Source: Ehretia macrophylla
Taxonomy: Eukaryota; Streptophyta; Magnoliopsida; Boraginales; Ehretiaceae
Direction: 5' to 3'
NCBI GenBank assembly: GCA_037974665.1
Contig: CM075772.1
Span: 36,061,052 to 36,125,051 of the forward strand
DNA: 64,000 nucleotides
Shown: one piece after another, positions 11,001-23,900 of the stretch
Layout: each line of letters starts with the position of its first letter
Numbering within the stretch: the first letter of the stretch is position 1
The notes under the pieces: model-generated
The model's input: the letters and a program-made list of their open reading frames with translations, nothing else
Told to the model about the DNA's origin: nothing
Databases searched by the model: none
Program-made: the position numbers and the translations under genes

Positions 11001-12694
11001 GGAACCTCATTCAAACTCAACTTATCAGCAGGCTGATTGATCAAATAAGCTAAGTAAGCTTCACAACCCCTATTCAACAACTTAGAACTCTTGATCGCTG
11101 ATAAAAGTGGAATGCGGGCAGCCCTGCAGTTCCCAACAATCTCTAGTACCGGTAGGTCAGGAACCTTAAGATAAACGACCTTTGTTCTACAATCCAACTG
11201 AGCATAATACTTTCCCAACCAGTCCATTCCCAAAATGATTTCAAAGTCACGGAATGGCAATATAATCAAATCAGCAGGAAATTTACGGTTCTTAATACAT
11301 ATATCACAAGATTTGCAAATAGACTCAGTAACAAATTTTGCACCCAAAGGAGTACTAACTTCAACTTCATGAGGCAATTTATCAATGCAAACATTCACAG
11401 ATCGTGCACATGCAGGAGTTATAAACGAATGCGTAGCTCCGGGATCAATCAAAACTTTAACTGGCTGAGTATTGAGAAGAAAAGTACCTTCCACAATAGC
11501 TGTAGTATCGGGCAGCTCCTCCGCATCTAGTGCAAAGACCCTAGCCTGAACTCTCTGTGCTGGACGTGCACCTGCAACCTTATTCTGAACACCTTGGCCT
11601 CCACCACGGCCCTGAACATTGTTATACTTAGGGCAATCTCTCACTCTATGGTCATCACTACCACAACCCGTACATTTACCACTCTTCCTCCAGCAGTTAG
11701 CCTCAATATGCCCTGACCGATTACAATAATTACACTGCTGATTTTGCTTAACTGCAGTGTTTCCCGTAGGTTCTGGAGCTCTGGTAGTAGGAACTGTAGC
11801 TCCCTGCTGGGGTCTAGTCACAGCTGGCCTAGCCTGAATCTGCTGCTGTGGCTAATACGGACGTTGCTGAGGAACCTGTGCAGAAGTCTGATACTGCCTC
11901 GACTGACTCTGGCTGCTTTGGCCCAAATACTGCTTCTTACTCGGCTGACTGCTCTCAGCTAACATCTCAGCCTTCCGTTTCTCAAACTTCGAGGCTGCCT
12001 GAAATGCCTCGGGAAAAGTAGTGTAGGTCTGCCCAGTCAAATGCAACTGTATGTCCATTCTCAGCCCACGGACAAACCTATGAATCATCCTCCTAGCCGG
12101 CCGTACCAACTCGGGCATATACCTCGACAGGCTAACAAACCTAGCCTCGTACTGAGCAACAGTCATATTTCCCTGTTTCAGGGCTACAAACTCATCTTCC
12201 CTCCTTTCCATAGCCATCTCGGGAATATACTTATCCCGAAACTCACTTACAAAATCATCCCATAAATGTGGCACATCCTCACAATCCCACCTCAATCTGA
12301 CAGTATTCCACCACTGCTCTGCATCACCCTTAAATAAGAATGACGCATAGTCTATTCTTGCCTCATCAGTATACCTCAACGCGGTAAAAATCTTCTCAAC
12401 TTGATTAATCCATCTCTCGACCGCCTCATCATCCGGCTCTCCGAAGAACTTCCCCGGCTCATGCCTCAGAAATTTCTCTAACTGGTTATTCTCAACTCTA
12501 TACCCCTGTCCACCAAGATTAGCTTGATTTCCCTGCGGATTATTCCTGTCCTGCCTCTGCTCATGCAGCACCTGTGTAATCCGGTCTACTGCAGTAGTCA
12601 TGGTAGCCATAAACTGCTCAGGCAACGGCTGCTGACCCTGTTCTGCTGCCTCTTCATCTGATCCTATACCTTGAGTACCACGACGTGGCGGCAT
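8083..12694 (-). pseudogene. A1 gag-pol polyprotein, broken
   Basis: Starts at ATG 12694 (MPPRRGTQG). In order: Gag capsid; two CCHC knuckles near 11735-11630 (CNYCNRSGHIEANC and CTGCGSDDHRVRDC); aspartic protease near 11440 with D-P-G in place of the usual D-S/T-G; RT with [12 protein letters not shown] and FIDD near 10440; RNase H with [10 protein letters not shown]; integrase with an HHCC zinc finger and D,D,E motifs; and a chromodomain ending near 8115. Breaks include TAG at 11852 and 10856, stops near 10017, 9633, 9300 and 8886, a 1-bp deletion near 10785 and another near 8795. The TAG at 9633 is shared with B. The last frame ends at TAA 8083 inside the polypurine tract. Each domain is readable by eye; the product cannot be functional. 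Confidence 0.95.
8090..8107 (-). other. Pre-PPT stem-loop, A1
   Basis: AATTGCG-TGGG-CGCAATT, a perfect 7-bp stem and 4-base loop, 5 bases before AAGGGGG. It overlaps the last codons of pol, read here as Ile-Ala-Trp-Ala-Gln-Leu. Confidence 0.85.
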
Positions 12695-13006
12695 AGTAGC
12701 AATTCACAATAGCTGGCAACATTTAAAAGCAGTTTATAGACAGAAATATAGCACATAAGATTAGATAACACTCAAGTCAATAACAATCCAATATTCTAAC
12801 ACGCAATTCACATAAGACAAGTTTAACTTGCCAAACTATTTCACTTAAACACATAAACATTCCAAGTTCACAAAGTCATACTATATCATTTTCTTTTCAC
12901 TTAGCAATCATACATAAACACTTTAGCATTTTAGACCTTTACCCCACAGACCGAGAATCATATCCCGGCTCATGCAAGACTATTATGCTCTAATACCACC
13001 TAAAGA
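12695..13006 (-). other. A1 untranslated leader between 5' LTR and gag
   Basis: About 310 bp of A/T-rich sequence between the primer-binding site and gag ATG. Just after the primer site lies a conserved stretch (GCATGAG..GGGATA, then CTCGGTCTGTGGGGTAAAGG on the minus strand) that recurs in C, B and F and more weakly in D and E. A packaging or dimerisation role is a guess. Confidence 0.6.
12987..12998 (-). promoter_or_regulatory. A1 primer-binding site (one mismatch)
   Basis: Minus strand TGGTATTAGAGC, a one-base variant of TGGTATCAGAGC. The C-to-T change is probably post-insertion decay. Confidence 0.85.
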
Positions 13007-13516
13007 TGTCACGCCCCGACCCGACCCCGCAAAAGGCCAAGCCGGGACCCGACACACGGATAGAGTCTTCTCTGTACCGCAAACGATCCGAAAACCCTAA
13101 AATCAATATAACACTTGCGAAAGCCATATAATAATAAAACAAGCCAACTTTCTTCAAAAACATACATTTCTTATTTTCCAACTTTCCAAGCCAAAAATGA
13201 TATGCATACTACACAAGTATTTAAGCCACTAATCCATTCCATTAGCATGCATTTTCTTACTAGTCACAAGTGTGTAAGTTACAACTTTACATTCTTTCAA
13301 CTTATACAACATAAGACCGTAGAGGCCTCAAACTAGAAAATACATACAAGGCTACAAGTCTCAAAATTAAGCGACATCCAAGCAATATACATATCATGCA
13401 AGGCTCACACAAAAACTGGTAACCAACCAGCAGCAAAGCAGAGAAGAGCAATCACGGGAACACCTCCACCTGTTCCTCCTCCTCAATTACCTCCAGAGGG
13501 TCTGCTTCAAATATTC

Positions 13517-14761
13517 CTGTAAAAATATTGTATAGAGAGGAATGAGCAAAAACTATTGCTCAGCGAGGGCAATTGGTCTCAAGGACGGAGATGAGAGGAG
13601 TATGCAATGCAATTAGCCAAGCAATACATACAAATCATATAAAGATATAACCAAAGCCAACAATAAAGCAAGGCAAGTATTTAAAGTTGCAAACACTCAT
13701 TCAAAGGATACGATACTCTTTTCACGAGCAACTTTCAAACACGAATTCGATGACGACGCGCCGGCCCAAACCACCTTATAACAACAGTTTGGAATACCCC
13801 GGAAGTATCCATCATCCTACAACCCAAATCTCCCTGGGAGGCAACCCAAGCGAGAAAGGGAATAGCAGCGGAGCTAGAGCAACCAACACTGGCAACCCAA
13901 GGCTACCCAGAGAGGCCCATCACTCACGCGCGAGACACTATCCAATGCAAGACTCGATACAAGGCGATAAAGCCACACGTGAAACAATAACAAAGTAGGT
14001 TACTCTCGCACACAATAGCTGCAATTGATAAGCATTTCAACCCAAAACAACTCAACAAGTATTTCAAGCAATCCTAAGCATTCTATAGGCACAAAGTCAA
14101 GAAAACACACAAAAACACAACTCGGCCCCAACTATCAAAACGCTACCATTTCCAAACGAGCCACGAGTTCTGGAAACCGACTTCACCAACCCTCCTAGGT
14201 CATCATAAGGTACCTCTAAAGACCCCGAAACCTTACTTTACCCTAGAACTCGCGCAAAGCCCCGATTTCTCCCTTTATCGTTTGAACTACAACTATAACA
14301 ACCAAACACGCAACCAACGCCATAATACCACCAAAAGTGCTTCCATGGCTTCCTGAAGCAATGCCAACACGTAAAACGAGAAAATGCTAAAGTCGACCAA
14401 AATGACCCCGACTTCCCAAAGGCATAATTCTCATTTTTCCACTACGCAACCCAAACAAACCACACATTTTAGCATTCTAGCGTACCTAGCACATTTCTAC
14501 ATCAACCGAAAGCATAACAGCACAACTTCAACGTTTCAAGGTTTTACTATTCATAAAACACTATTCAATTGACAATTTAATTTGCAATCACAACATTTAA
14601 CCACAGAAAATGTTACAAAGCTATAAATACTTGTTTTACAAATGCCAAGGAACATTGTAGAAGCATCAAATCGCTTTAAATAACGATCTACGGACAAATC
14701 TCAAAATTGACAAAGTTAACATACATAACGTTTAAATGCGCAAATAACATGCTTCCCTCAC
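13517..14761 (-). other. Putative LTR intron in A1
   Basis: Donor CTGAG|GTGAGGG and acceptor TTTTTACAG|GA on the minus strand, 1245 bp apart. Same placement as in B, C, D, E and F. Prediction only. Confidence 0.45.
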
Positions 14762-14940
14762 CTCAGGTACTCCTAGTCGCTAGGAAAACAACGCTAGTTG
14801 CCTCAGAAATCACCCCGCACGAGCTCACGCGAAGATTGAATGATTGGAAGGTGAAAGGTTTTTTTTTTCTCTCTTCAAAGCTCTCGGCCTTCTCCTCTGT
14901 TTTCAGCTGCAATTTCTTTTTTTTTTTTTGCTTAGTTTTA

Positions 14941-14986
14941 GCTTATAAGGTGTTAAATGGTCAAAGGGTCAAAGGTCCAAGGTCAA
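14941..14986 (-). promoter_or_regulatory. W-boxes and TATA-like box in the A1 5' LTR
   Basis: GGTCAA at 14959, 14967 and 14981 (TTGACC on the coding strand), followed downstream on that strand by TTATAAGC at 14941-14950. A likely core promoter with WRKY-type sites. Confidence 0.5.
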
Positions 14987-15272
14987 ACTACTTAAGACTT
15001 GGTCTAATGGCCTTATTTTATGCGTTTTAAAGCCATTTTAGCTAGGGAAAGATCAAATAAAGCTAGCAACAATTAAAATATAAAACTTAAGTCATCTAAA
15101 TACTAGGTTCACTATTTGCTGAGGACTAGAAATCGTTATCTAGCTATCGCTCCTTAAATGCAATGCACGTTGCGACAGCGAGAAAGTAACAATTAATTCA
15201 CAAAGAATTTAAGGAAATATAATTTTCAAAATAATAAACAATAAATTTCATATTCCGGGCTCGGGTATTACA

Positions 15273-15277
15273 GATTC
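15273..15277. repeat. Target duplication GATTC, right side of A1
   Basis: Exact match to 5797-5801, and followed by the continuation of the D internal region. Confidence 0.95.
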
Positions 15278-15523
15278 GATTCACAATACCAATTCGATAG
15301 GTTAATTCAATGCACAACTAGACACTTTACTTCACTTAGCACACAATTAACACATAACACATAACTATATCACATAGGAACACACTTTCATGTCAAGACA
15401 CATAATCTCACATACAAGCATACACTTTCAAGACACACTTAACAAGCACACATTCAAGGATCACTACCCACCAGATCGAAGACCCTGTCTCGGCTTATGA
15501 GCTAGACAAGCTCTGATACCACC
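15278..15523 (-). mobile_element. Element D, internal region copy 2, 5' part
   Basis: The primer-binding-site side of the split D internal region. It matches about 1480-1728 of copy 1, beginning with GATTCACAATACCAATTCG. A/C-rich leader, no reading frame of note. Confidence 0.85.
15510..15521 (-). promoter_or_regulatory. Primer-binding site, D copy 2
   Basis: Minus strand TGGTATCAGAGC, two bases inside the LTR at 15524. Perfect match to the plant initiator-Met site. Confidence 0.9.
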
Positions 15524-18119
15524 TGTAACACCCCGATCCCTCTCGAGACCAGGAGTTCTATCAATCAAAATAATCACAACCCAAACCAAACCCGGGCAAA
15601 GTTTTAGGGAAAGACGAACGGAGTCTCCCCTGTTTCTAGGCAAAAGCAACAAACCTGCGACAACATATAAGTGGACCAATACCATGTCCAAACATTCAAC
15701 CACCTTAAGGCCATCCGAGCCTTGGTTCACAACATGCAAATCACAAGTAAATATACATTCATGCTTAGCAATTAAACTTCACCATCCTATTGTATAAGCT
15801 AGAATATCAAATTTTTCTATCTTTTTTCTTTTGGACATTACAAACATGCATTGAGGATAAGCTACATTAACTAAGTACATAATCTAACTTATCAAACCAC
15901 CTCAACCACTAAGCTAGATTTAAATTTACATTTCTTTTAACAATAAATACATACAACATATGAAAGCATATATCTTTACATCTTTGACAGCTCAAGCCAC
16001 AAAGCACGGAAGACAACTCTTCAGGCACGAACTATCACATATCCACGAACTTTTCAGCTAACAAGGCATTTCCTGAAATGTGGTTGTGAGGAGTGAGTAT
16101 ACACAACACGTATACTCAGTGAGGACGAGACAGATATCGAGTTGGAGAGAAAGAAAGTCGTGCAATACAAATAAGACAGTTAAGCAATATAACAGATAAA
16201 TAAGCAATCAATACAATAAGCAATTATTGAAAGCATTAACACAACCATTCAAAGCTATACCACACTTTGAAGGCTATGGTTCACTCTTACGACCAATATA
16301 CCATTTCACGAGCGATACATCAATCTCGAGCTTGATGTTGACAACGATGACAATAAGCGCGCAACCACCTTATAACACCAGTTTGGAATACCCCGGAAGT
16401 ATCCAATCAAATCTACGACCCAAATCTCCCTAGGAGGCAACCCAAGCGAGAATGGGAATAGCAGCGGAGCTAGAGCAACCAACACTGGCAACGCAAGGCT
16501 ACCCAGAGAGGCTCATCACTCACGCGCGAGACACTATGCAATGCAAGACTCGATACAAGGCGATAAACGAGCGATAAACAAGATATCAAGCATTCTCCAC
16601 AATGGATAAACATTTCAATCAACAACCAACTCTAACAAGCGGAATAAGCATTAGCAAGCATAACAAGCAATAATAAGCATTAACAAGCATTCTATAGGCA
16701 TAACTTCAAGAAAACACACAAAGTCACAAATCGGCCCCAACTATCAAAATACTACCATCTCCAAATGAGCCACGAGTTCCGGAAACCGACTTTGCCAATC
16801 TTCCTAGGTCACTATAAAGCACGTCTAGAGACTCCAAAACCCTACTTAACCCTAGAATTCACGCAAAGCCCGGTTTTCCCCCTTTGTTCGTTTGAACTAC
16901 AACTATACTAGCCAAACACCCAACCAACACCACGACCGCACCAAAAGTGCTTCCATGGTCTCCCGAAACAATGCCATCACGTAAAATGAGAAAATGCCAA
17001 AGTCGACCTAAACGACCTCGACTTTCACTTAGCCGTTTTTCTTCGTTTTTCCATTACACATTCCAATTAAACCACATATTTAGGCATTCTAGCATACCTA
17101 GCACCTTTTCACATTAACAGACAGCATAACAGCGCAACTTTATCATTTCAAGGGTTTACTATTCACTAATTAATATTCATTAAACAATATAAATTGCAAT
17201 TTCGATTTTCAACCGCAGAAAATGCTAAAAAGCTATAAATACATGTTCTACAATCAACAAGGAACATTCTTTAAGCAACAAAATGATTAAAACAACAATC
17301 TACGCATAAGTTCTAAAAATTAAAGTTTAGACATACATTTTTCAAATGCGCAAATAACGATGAAACCCTCACCTTAGACGCTCCTAGACGCTAGGAAAAC
17401 CTCGTAGGATGCCTCGGAAACCACCCCGTGCAAGCTCACGCGAAGAATCAAAGATTTTGGCTTGAAATCTTTTTTTTTTCTTCTCCCTCATTTTTGGCCA
17501 GCTTTCTCTCTGTTTTCAGCTCTTTTTTTTTATTTTTGTGCTATTTTAAGCTATTTTAAAAGATGACACAAGGTCAACTTGGTCAAGGCTTGGTCAAACT
17601 AGCCTATTTCATGCATTTTTAAGCTAAAACAACTATGGAAATATTAATTCTAGCTAGCAACAATTAAAATATAAAATTTAAGTCATCTAAATACTAGTTT
17701 TCACTATTTGTTGAGGACTAGAATTCATTTCCCAACTATCTCTCTCGATATGTATGCACTTTTCGTCAATAGAAGAACAACAATTAAATCTCAAAGAATC
17801 TAAGAAATATATCATTTTTGGAAAGCATCATAGTTTAAAATTTACTCCGGCTCGGAGCTACTTTTCATTTAATTGAAATCTGAGCATTTAAGCGCAAGAA
17901 AAATAAAACCGATTGACATCAATATGAAAAGTAGTTGTTATTCTGTTAGAATAATTAGCTCAAGTATTATTATAGTTACTTCTAAAAGAAATATGAAAAT
18001 AGAGCTACTAATAAATGTTCAACTAAAAGTAAACACATAATCCAATGCTAACATTTAAGATGTCACTAGTTAAATGCAATTAAATGCCATTAAATGAATG
18101 CCGGGTTCGGGTTATCACA
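15524..18119 (-). repeat. Element D LTR (5' LTR of copy 2)
   Basis: A 2596-bp LTR matching 1729-4323 over its whole length with scattered substitutions. It is the outermost D LTR on the right: after its end at 18119 the sequence is neither D internal nor LTR. The five following bases are CTCTC; the partner duplication would lie left of the window, so the insertion site cannot be tested. Confidence 0.9.
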
Positions 18120-18501
18120 CTCTCCCCATTCATTACCTTAAACGACAATGGGCAAATATGAGGTGATAATGGGCGAAGGATATTCATTGTGGTTAGTCAT
18201 GTATTCTTTATCAATGTCCCACCATTTCTTTGAGCCTTGTCAATGATCGAACCACCGTCGGAGCTCCATCGGGGGTCGGTGAAGCTTTTGCCCGGCGTAT
18301 AACCCCTGATCTGCTCAACAAAAAATCAAAGGCGGCCTACCTACTTTCATTTCGGTCCCTTGCCCCTCAACCGCCTTAAGGGTCTTTGTGGTAATTTGAA
18401 AGAGATCTTAGTGCCTTAGACGACCTAGAAGGAGGATTGCTTCTCTCACCAGTAGCAAGGTAGCCAAAGATTATTTTGAGACGAATGAATGCCAAATAAA
18501 G
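18120..18501. other. Unassigned flank between D and E
   Basis: 382 bp with higher GC than the LTRs around it and no reading frame I recognise. It should be the left host flank of E, whose right flank at 47349 begins mitochondrial-like DNA, so it may be part of the same mitochondrial insertion; I cannot confirm this by eye. The first bases (CTCTCCCC, then CCTTAAAC) loosely resemble a polypurine tract with an 8-base insertion, so a further element remnant is an alternative. Confidence 0.4.
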
Positions 18502-18633
18502 TGTGAGACCCCATATTTTGCTTTACCTCGATTTGTATTTTTTGCCTCGTTTTGCATGCTTTGACCTGTTTATGTGTTATATGAGTCAGAATGTGTTAGA
18601 CATGTGATTTATATTCCTAATACATGCTATGTG
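18502..18633 (+). repeat. E 5' LTR, first fragment
   Basis: Matches the first 132 bp of the E 3' LTR at 44914 on. It ends in ATGTG, the duplicated target of B. Confidence 0.9.
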
Positions 18634-20932
18634 TGTCACGCCCCGACCCGACCCCACGTAAGGCCAAGCCCGGACCCGACACATGGACGGAGTCTCCTCT
18701 GTACTGTGGACGTTCCAAAAAACCTACATTCAACATAATAGTCGCGAAAACCATAATAAACATTTGAAACAAGCCAACTTTCTTTTCAAAACATAAATCT
18801 TCTCATTAACAGCTTTGCAACCCAAAAATGTCATGCATACTATACAAGTATTCGTGCCACTAAACAGTTAACCATTAGCATGCATTTCTTACTAAACACA
18901 TGAGTATATCTTTACAACTTTACAATCTTTTAAACTTTTACAATATAAGACCATTTAGGCCTCAAATTAGAAACTACATACAAGGCTATAAGCCTCAAAA
19001 TGAAGCGTCAACCAAGCAATATACACATCAAGCATGGCCCGCACAAAAGTTTGGCAACCAACCACCAGCTAAGCAAAGAAAGTGCTATCAAGGAAACACC
19101 TCCACTTGCTCCTCCTCCTCAAGTACCTCGATAGGATTAGCTTCAACTACTCCTGTAAAAATATGGTATAGAAAGGAATGAGCAAAAACTATTGCTCAGC
19201 GAGGGTTATTGGTCTCAAGGACGGAGATGAGAGGAGAATGCAATGCAACAGTCTAGCAATTCATTCAATTATCATATAGAGATACAAACAAAGCCAACAA
19301 TAAAATAAGACAAGCATTAAAACTATAAACACTCATTCAAAGGATACGATTCACTTTCCACGGGCAACTTTCAATCACGAATTCGATGACATTGCGCCGG
19401 CCCAGACCACCTTATAACTTCAATTTGGAATACCCCGGAAGTATCCATCAATTCTACGACCTAAATCTCCCTGGGAGGCAACCCAAGCGAGAAAAGGAAT
19501 AGGACACGGAGCTAGAGCAACCAACACTGGCAACCCGTGGCTACCCAGAGAGGCCCATCACACCGCCCCTGGCTCTATGAATACAATACAATATACAATG
19601 CAGCAATCGAGCAATCGAGCAATAAAGCCACACGTGGGAGCATAACAAAATAGGTTACTCTCGTACGCAATAGCAACAGTTGATAAACATTTCAATCAGA
19701 ATCAACTCTAACAAGCATATCAAGTAATATTAAGCATTCTATAGGCATAACACTAAGAAAACAAACAAAATCACAAAATGACTCCAACTTTCCAAACGCT
19801 ACTACTTTCAAACGAGCCACGAGTTTTGGAAACCGACTTGAACAATCATCCTAGGTCACCATAAGGCACAACTAAAGACCCCGAAACCCTACTTTACCCT
19901 AGAATTCACGCAAAGCCCTGATTTTTCCCTTTGCTCGTTTGAACTACAACTATCCCAACCAAACACCCAACCAACGCCATAACCTCACCAAAAGTGCTTC
20001 CATGGCCTCCCGAGACAATGCCATCACGTAAAATGAGAAAATGCTAAACTCAACCTAAACGACCCCGACTTGTACCAAAGTATTTTTCCTCTTTTTTCCA
20101 TTACACAATCCAAACAAATCATGCATTTAGGCATTCTAGCATATCTAGCATCTTTTCACATCAACAGAATGTATAACAGAGCAACTTCATCAAAACGAGA
20201 TTTTACTATTCATAATTTACTATACAATTATCAATTTAAGTTGCAATTTCGATATTCAACTGCAGAAAATGCTAAAAACCTACAAATACATGTTCTACAA
20301 TTGTCAAGGAACATTCTTTAAGCATCAAATTGATTAAAATAACAAACTACGGATAAAACTGAAAAATTTAAAGTTGATACATAGAACATTCAAATGCGCA
20401 AATAAGGTGCTTCCCTCACCTTAGACACTCCTAGTCACTAGGAAAACCACGCTAGATGCCTCAGAAATGACCCCGTGTAAGCTCACGCGAAGATTTGAAG
20501 TTTTGAAGATTTGAAAATGTTTTTTTTCCTCTTGAAGGTTTCGGCCATCCCTTGTTCTATTTTTCAGCCTTTGTTTTTTTTTTATTTTGATATTATTTGC
20601 TTATAAAAGATGACAACTAAGTCAACTAGTCAAAGCCTTGGTCAAACTACTTAAAAATTGGTCAAATAGGCTTATTTCATGCATTTTAAAGCTAAATCAA
20701 CTAGCACAATTTTATTTCTAGCTAACAACCACTAAAATACTAAAATTAAAACACCAAATACTAGTTTTCACTATTTGCTGAGGACTAAAAACCGCTCTCT
20801 AACTATCGCTCTTGATATGCAATGCACTTTGCGACAATAAAGAAGTAACAATTAAATCTCAAAGAATTTAAGAAAATATAATTTTCAGAAAGATAAACAA
20901 GAAAATTTCACATTCCGGGCTCGGGTATTACA
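18634..20932 (-). repeat. B 3' LTR
   Basis: A 2299-bp LTR matching 35395-37670. Minus-strand ends TGTAATACCC and GGGGCGTGACA. Confidence 0.95.
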
Positions 20933-20950
20933 CCCTCTCCCCCTTAAAAC

Positions 20951-20968
20951 AATTGCGTCCATGCAATT
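20951..20968 (-). other. Pre-PPT stem-loop, B
   Basis: AATTGCA-TGGA-CGCAATT: same stem as A1 with the loop-closing pair changed to an A-C mismatch. Confidence 0.75.
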
Positions 20969-23900
20969 CTTACCTGGTCGACAAACAACTCCGGATACTG
21001 ACTCCGAACCTGGTCCTCTCTTTCCCAAGTCGCTTCCTCAAACCCATGATGATTCCACAGAACCTTTACTAACGGAATACTCTTCCTGCGAAGTTCCTGA
21101 ACTTTCCGATCCACAATTCGAATCGGTTTCTCTTCATAAGTTAACTTTTCCTCAATCTGCAAAGGCTCTGGTTCAAGTACATGTGAAGGATCTGGATGGT
21201 ATTTCCTCAACATTGACACGTGGAAAACATCGTGCAGTCTCGACAAGCTCGGAGGTAAAGCTAACCGGTAAGCCAAAGGACCCACCTTTTCGGTGATCTC
21301 ATATGAACCCACATACCTGAGACTAAGTTTCCTGCTCTTACCGTGCCGAATCAATCATTTTCGAGGAGAAATCGTAAGAAACACCCAATCTCCCAAAGCA
21401 AACTCAAGATCCCGACAGTGTTTATCCGCATAACTCTTCTGACGACTCTTAGCTGTAAGCATACGCTGGCGAATAAGGTGAACATTATCTACCATCTTAA
21501 TCATCTCAATTAACATAGTCGGATCAACTGTTCTCATCTCTCCAACCTTTTCCCAATACAATGGGGATCTGCATTTACGACCGTACAATGCCTCGTAGGG
21601 AGCCATACCTATAGTAGATTGATAACTATTATTGTAGGCGAACTCCGCTAAAGGCAAAAACTTATCCCAATTCTTCCCAAAGTTTAACACACATGCCCAT
21701 AGCATGTCTTCCAAGATCCTGATAGTTCTCTCAGACTGGCTATCAGTTTGTGGATGGTATGCAGTACTGAAGCTCAATTTAGTTCCCATGGCCTCTTGTA
21801 ACTTATGCAAAAAATGAGATCTAAATCTGGGGTCTCTATCTGACACTATACTCTGTGGTACACCATGAAGTCTCACAATATTAGCAACATAAAGCTCAGC
21901 TAGTTTATCAAGGCTATCCTGTTTGTTCACAGGAATAAAATGTGAAACTTTAGTCAACCGGTCCACAACAACCCAAACAGAATCACATCCTCTCGGAGAT
22001 CTAGGAAGATCGGTCACAAGGTCCATTGTTATATGCACCCACTTCCATTGCGGAATCGACAACGGTTGTTGAAGCCCGGCTGGCCTCTGATGCTCAACCT
22101 TAACCCTCTGACAAGTTAAACACCTAGATACATACCCAGCAATCTCCCTCTTCATATTGTTCCACCAGAAGTGCTGTTTCAGATGTCTATACATTTTAGT
22201 ACTGCCCGGGTGAATCGTATATCTTGAATTATATGCCTTGGACAGAATCTCATTCCTCAAAGTCGAATCACCAGGAACACACACCCTGTCCCTGAATCTG
22301 AAGATACCATCTGCATGTAATTTAAACTCCGACTCTCCTTTTTTTGTTTTTTCTTGGATTTTCAAGAGGTGAGGATCAGTCTTCTGAGCCTCTCTAATTT
22401 GTGCTAGCAATCCCGACTGAATTTGTAAGCTAGTAAATCGAATCCCTACCTCAGTAGCTTCTGGCTTCCATGAACAAATTTCCTCCAAAGTCTCCTAATC
22501 CTTGATAATTAAACTTGCAACAGTAGCCTTTCGGCTCAAAGCATCTGCAACAATATTTGCCTTACCTGGCATATAGTTTATAGAGCAATTGTAGCCACCT
22601 AATAGCTCTAGCCATCTTCGCTGCCTCATATTCAAATCTTTTTGTGAAAATAAATATTTGAGGCTCTTGTGGTCAGTAAAAATTTTAAATCTGCTACCCC
22701 ACAAGTAATGACGCCACTTCTTTAAAGCAAACATAATTGCAGCTAACTCTAGATCATGTGTAGGGTAATTGACTTCATATGGTTTTAACTTCCTAGAAGC
22801 ATAGGCAATCACCTTACCATTTTGCATTAAAACACAACCCAAACCTTCTTTAGATGCATAACTGTAGACAACAAAGTTTTCTGTACCCTCAGTAAAGCTA
22901 GTATAGGAGCTGTAGTTAGTCTCTTCTTCAATTCTTGGAAACTGGATTTACATTTAGCATCCCAATTGTAAGTAACCTTCTTTGGAGTCAACTGGCTTAA
23001 AGGTGCAGAGATTTTGGAAAAGTCTTTAACAAACCTCTGATAGTAACCTGCCAACCCTAAAAAACTCCGAATCTCTGACACCGTTTCAGGTCTCTTCCAA
23101 GACGAAACAACTTCAATCTTAGCTCGGTCTACTGAAATTCCTTGATCTGAAATGATATGTCCTAGAAAGATATTTGATTCAACTAGAATTCACACTTGCT
23201 GCATTTAGCAAAAAGCTTATTTTCTTGCAAAGTCTGTAGCACAATCTTCAAATGTTGTTCTTGTTCAACCTCATTCTTAGAGTATACTAAAATGTCGTCA
23301 ATAAAGATTACGACAAATTGGTCAAGATAAGGTCGAAAAACCCTCTGCATTAAATCCATGAATGCGGCTGGTACATTCATCAATCCAAACTGTAACACAA
23401 CAAATTCATAGTGGCCATATCTAGTCCTGAATGCCGTCTTACGTATATCGTCACTCCAAATCCTGAGTTGATAGTAACCCTGCCTCAAGTCAAATTTGGA
23501 GTAAACACTCGCACCCTGCAACTGGTCAAACAATTCTTCAATCAACGGCAAGGGGTATTTGTTCTTAATCGTGACTTGATTAAGTCCCCTGTAATCAATA
23601 TATAACCGAAGCGTGCCGTCTTTCTTTCTCACAAACAATACAGGCGCACCCCATGGCGAAGAACTAGGTTGTATAAACCCTTTCTTAAGCAAGTTCTGAA
23701 GCTGAATTTTCAATTCTTGAAGTTCAACTGATGCCATTCTATAAGGACTTCTAGAAATTGGCGCAATGCCTGGCATAAGGTTAATCACAAATTCAATCTC
23801 CCTATCCGGTGGTAAACCCGGTAATTCCTCAGGAAATACACCAGGGAAGTCTTTAACAATTGGAACCTCATTCAAATTCAACTTATCATTAGGTTGATTG

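Larger units (their letters stand above)
5802..15272 (-). mobile_element. A1: full-length Tekay-type Ty3/gypsy retrotransposon, inactive
   Basis: A 9471-bp element with LTRs of 2270 and 2266 bp, primer-binding site, gag-pol and polypurine tract in the correct order on the minus strand, inserted into the internal region of D with a 5-bp GATTC duplication. The chromodomain at the end of pol and the initiator-Met primer site place it in the Tekay/Del chromovirus lineage. It is a close sister of B and C. Several stops and at least two single-base frameshifts break pol, so it is not autonomous now. Confidence 0.95.
13007..15272 (-). repeat. A1 5' LTR
   Basis: A 2266-bp LTR. On the minus strand it runs from TGTAATACCC at 15272 to GGGGCGTGACA at 13007. 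The promoter region is probably near 14940-14990, where three GGTCAA (W-box) sites sit beside a TTATAAGC box. A donor-like CTGAG|GTGAGGG at 14761 and an acceptor-like TTTTACAG at 13517 bracket a possible 1245-bp intron. GC-rich core near 13750-13930. Confidence 0.95.
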
